From: Neopestalotiopsis rosae
Taxonomy: Eukaryota > Ascomycota > Sordariomycetes > Amphisphaeriales > Sporocadaceae
Length of the DNA stretch: 64,000 nt
Direction: 5' to 3'
Assembly (NCBI GenBank): GCA_023078685.1
Contig: JALGAS010000003.1
Location: 558,001 to 622,000, forward strand
The notes under the pieces were generated by a model. The model worked only from the letters and a program-made list of their open reading frames with translations, was not told where the DNA came from and ran no database searches. Below, piece after piece: positions 61,510 to 64,000 of the stretch; positions within the stretch are counted from its first letter, which is position 1, and each line of letters opens with the position of its first letter. The position numbers were made by a program, and so were the translations under genes.

Positions 61510-62924
61510 TTACAGCTGCTTATACTCAAGCTTGCCTTCTAATTTCTTGGCTTCAGCCAGCTTACGCACTGCCTTGTTGAAGTCGTCTTGGTTAATGGCA
61601 TCGCGGTAATCCTTGATCGCAAAGAGACCACTACAAAAAACATGTTAGCATATGGTTTATAGGACCAGATCAGAATCAAGATGGACTTACGCCTCTGTTA
61701 CGATATTCCGCAAATCGGCACCGTTCAAACCGTCACTCATCTTGACCACACTCTCAAAGTCGATATCGCCATCCGTAACCACACTTTGCGAGTGAATCTT
61801 GAGAATCTCGAGACGACCAACCTCATTGGGCAGGGGAATCTCGATCTTTCGGTCGAGACGACCGGCACGTAGCAGAGCCGGGTCAAGTGTGTCGGGTCTG
61901 TTGGTGGCCATGATGATCTTGGTCTTGCCCAGGTAGTCGAAACCGTCGAGCTGGTTGAGCAGCTCCATCAGTGTACGCTGGATCTCACGATCCGCACTGG
62001 TTCCCTCGGAAAATCGTCGTCCACCGATGGCGTCAATCTCGTCCATGAAGATGATACAGGGCTCGTGCTCCTTGGCGTAACCGAACATTTCTCGAATCAA
62101 CCTTGCTGATTCACCAATATATTTGTCCACAATAGCCGACGAAACGACTAAAGAGAAAGTCAGCATTCATGTCACGTCCGCAGCCAGTGTAGAGTAGACC
62201 TACCCTTGAGGAAATTTGTTTCCAGACTGCTAGCCACGGCTCTTGCGAGTAGCGTCTTGCCTGTTCCGGGCGGGCCGTATAGCAGCACTCCCTTTGGCGG
62301 CTTGATGCCTACTCTGAGGAAGAGCTCGGGGTTCTTGAGCGGCAGCTCAATAACCTCACGCAGCTCTCTGATCTGATCGTTCAGTCCACCAATACCAGCA
62401 AAGCTGACCTGGCCGGGGTCCTCCAGTGACATGTTGTAGACGAGAGGGTCGACCTCGCGGGGAAGCATGCGCATAATCGTTAGAGTCGTCATATCGAGCG
62501 CGACACGGGTTCCTTGCTTCATCTTGGCCTTGTCGACTTTCGAGCGGCAGCCGACGACATAGCGGGGACCTGACGAGGCCTTGACAATGACTGTGTGTGG
62601 CAAGTAGGATTAGCCATCTGACCATTTGCAAGTGCCTGGCGCTTGCCTCCTTCCCGACATAATTCCAGGGGAGACGAGTGTGCAGAGATCATGGTGTATG
62701 GGGATAAACTCACATCTCTCCTCATCCAGTTGCTTCAGCACCTCTCCAATGATTTGTCCCACACTTTGCAGAGCTTTGATGTTCTCCTCTGTCTGATCAA
62801 AGTCCTTGACGAGACCCTTGATCTCCTGCCGGAGACCCTTGAGCTTTGCTTCCCATTCCCGCGACTCGATGAGCTTGGCACGGAGGTTCTGGAGAGCGTG
62901 CTCCCGCTCCTGGTCGGAAGCCAT
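61510..62924 (-). CDS. RPT4: 26S proteasome regulatory ATPase Rpt4 (subunit 10B)
   Basis: One of six AAA+ ATPases of the 19S base that unfold substrates into the 20S core. The exons are 62924-62714, 62590-62204, 62147-61691 and 61630-61510, giving 391 aa. An N-terminal coiled coil (residues ~5-70) precedes the OB domain ([19 protein letters not shown]). The AAA domain has Walker A GPPGTGKT at ~176-183, pore loop KYIGESAR (~208-215), Walker B IIFMDEID (~231-238), the second region of homology [27 protein letters not shown], and sensor-2 [19 protein letters not shown]. The C-terminus is [10 protein letters not shown] with no HbYX, as expected for Rpt4. All catalytic residues are intact. The promoter is shared with the divergent HCNGP-like gene. 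Confidence 0.96.
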
Positions 62925-63510
62925 GATGTGTAATGTGGACGTGAGGTCGCTGTTATGAATATGGCGGTAGCGGAAGACGTTGAACAGTAGACGTCAATGG
63001 ACAGGATGTGGATTTCTGATTGAAACCCCCTCGTGTGAAGTTTATTTGTTTGATGGACGTGGGTTGGGAAATGGCGAATTTGATTGTGATCGTGACGTTG
63101 GGAAGCTCCAAAGATGCTAGACGGGAGCTCTCTGGGTGGGTGGATGATGAGGCTGGCCCCAGTCGAGTAGCCAGCAGCCCAGCGCTGATGCAGCTTCCGT
63201 TGCCTGGCCTGGCCTTGCCTTTGGCTGGATTAGAACATGGGACGGGCGGGTCATGGTAGCTTGCTGCTCCAGGCTAGACCCAATCCATATTAGCTCCTTT
63301 CTTGCTTCACGTCAGTCGCTTTACAGTCTCTGGATGCGATCCAAACAAGAATGAAACAACGTTTCAATGTACGTTAATTGATTACTATTGGTACTTAGGC
63401 ATCTGCAAATATTTTGCGGTTTTCTCGTCCAGTGGATGATCTGGTGTTGCCATACTAGAAGTAACCCGACCTTTCAACAACATAACACGTAGCCTGGCGC
63501 CCAAGAAAAG
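62925..63510. promoter_or_regulatory. Divergent promoter, Rpt4 / HCNGP-like gene
   Basis: 586 bp between two divergent start codons, so it must contain both promoters. I saw no PACE element or other recognised site. Confidence 0.5.
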
Positions 63511-64000
63511 ATGGCTCTCGTAGGTTACGAGAGTAGCGACGAGGACGAAGAGGTGCAGACACCACCCACCAAGGTACGAGCCCTAAGTGAGAGCGCAATC
63601 GCATCATTCATCCCCAGAACAGCGGGCAGCACTGATTCGAATGAGACCAGTCACTTGAGAATGAAGTCGCAGCTACGGTGACCTCGAACGAGGTTTCGAG
63701 TAAGTCTCTCCTTACAGCTCACCATGAGCGACAGCTGATGCCTGGCAAAGTCGAAGAGGCTCCAAAATCTGAGCCTGAACCCGAGCCCGAAGCTGTCCCC
63801 ATATCAGCTTCTACGCCTGCCGTAGCAGAACAGCCAAGCATCATCGGTCCTATGCGACCACCTGAAGGCTCGGAAAGCCTCAGTTTCCCGCCGTTGGAGG
63901 AGGCGCCCATGGAAGATGAGGCATCCGTGCCGTCCCTACCACCAGGATCGCCATACTCGGCCAACCGGGCACTACTGCGGGATCTGACTCTTCCCCCCGT
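63511..64000 (+). CDS. HCNGP/SAP30BP-like protein, 3' end beyond window
   Basis: This is the 5' part of a gene cut by the window edge. The exons are 63511-63573 (21 codons) and 63651 to at least 64000, joined across a 77-bp intron. The start MALVGYESSDEDEEVQTPP is the acidic N-terminus typical of HCNGP (SAP30-binding-protein-like) proteins. Further on, the stretch IIGPMRPPEG and the block PPGSPYSANRALLRDLTLPP match the fungal members just before the HCNGP domain, which itself would lie outside the window. Animal SAP30BP has been linked to transcriptional repression and splicing; the fungal role is inferred. The visible part encodes about 137 residues, rich in Glu and Pro. Confidence 0.75.

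Noticed and set aside
63700..63717. An 18-nt GTAAGT...ACAG string in the HCNGP-like gene that looks like an intron
   Set aside because: Far too short to be spliced, and the sequence reads through in frame, so I kept it as coding.

Overview
The window is nuclear DNA from a filamentous ascomycete, most likely a sordariomycete and possibly Hypocreales (for example Trichoderma-like). That placement is inferred, not tested. The supporting signs are compact GT-AG introns of about 50-265 bp with CTRAC-type branch points, Sordariomycete-style proteins (Kar9, CENP-K, vezatin/Inp2, a CrnA-type nitrate transporter, a long Sgs1/BLM helicase), and gene-free spacers rich in TACCTACC/GGTAGGTA words. There is no sign of a virus, transposon, CRISPR array, rRNA or convincing tRNA.

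I support 20 protein-coding genes; the last is cut by the window edge. From left to right: sec9 t-SNARE (-), GTPBP1/2-like GTPase (+), EMC6 (-), vezatin/Inp2-like membrane protein (+), PCNA (+), pyridoxal kinase (+), dUTPase (-), CENP-K (-), three-KH RNA-binding protein (+), Kre9-type GPI protein (+), nitrate transporter (-), DUF1275 membrane protein (+), RecQ/Sgs1 helicase (+), Kar9 (-), an unrecognised fungal protein (+), proteasome beta-7 (+), GFA1 (-), Rpt4 (-) and HCNGP/SAP30BP-like (+, partial). I rebuilt exon structures by requiring GT-AG junctions that keep frame and restore family motifs.

Most genes are unrelated housekeeping genes and do not form a pathway cluster. Two local themes stand out. 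At 11.6-16.8 kb, PCNA and dUTPase, both S-phase genes, each carry paired MCB-type motifs (ACGCGA plus ACGCGT) upstream. At 31.6-33 kb, the nitrate transporter has a NirA-type CTCCGCGG site and a group of GATA sites in the long spacer it shares with a divergent DUF1275 gene. No niaD or niiA is present in the window.

The most notable structures are tiny coding exons (8 and 21 nt in GFA1, 11 nt in pyridoxal kinase), a presequence-like in-frame 5' extension of dUTPase that spans its MCB sites, and a 7-bp minisatellite upstream of EMC6. Large gene-free stretches (22.0-27.8, 31.6-35.0, 46.1-49.9 and 57.1-61.5 kb) hold nothing I can call. I found no clear undescribed multi-gene system.
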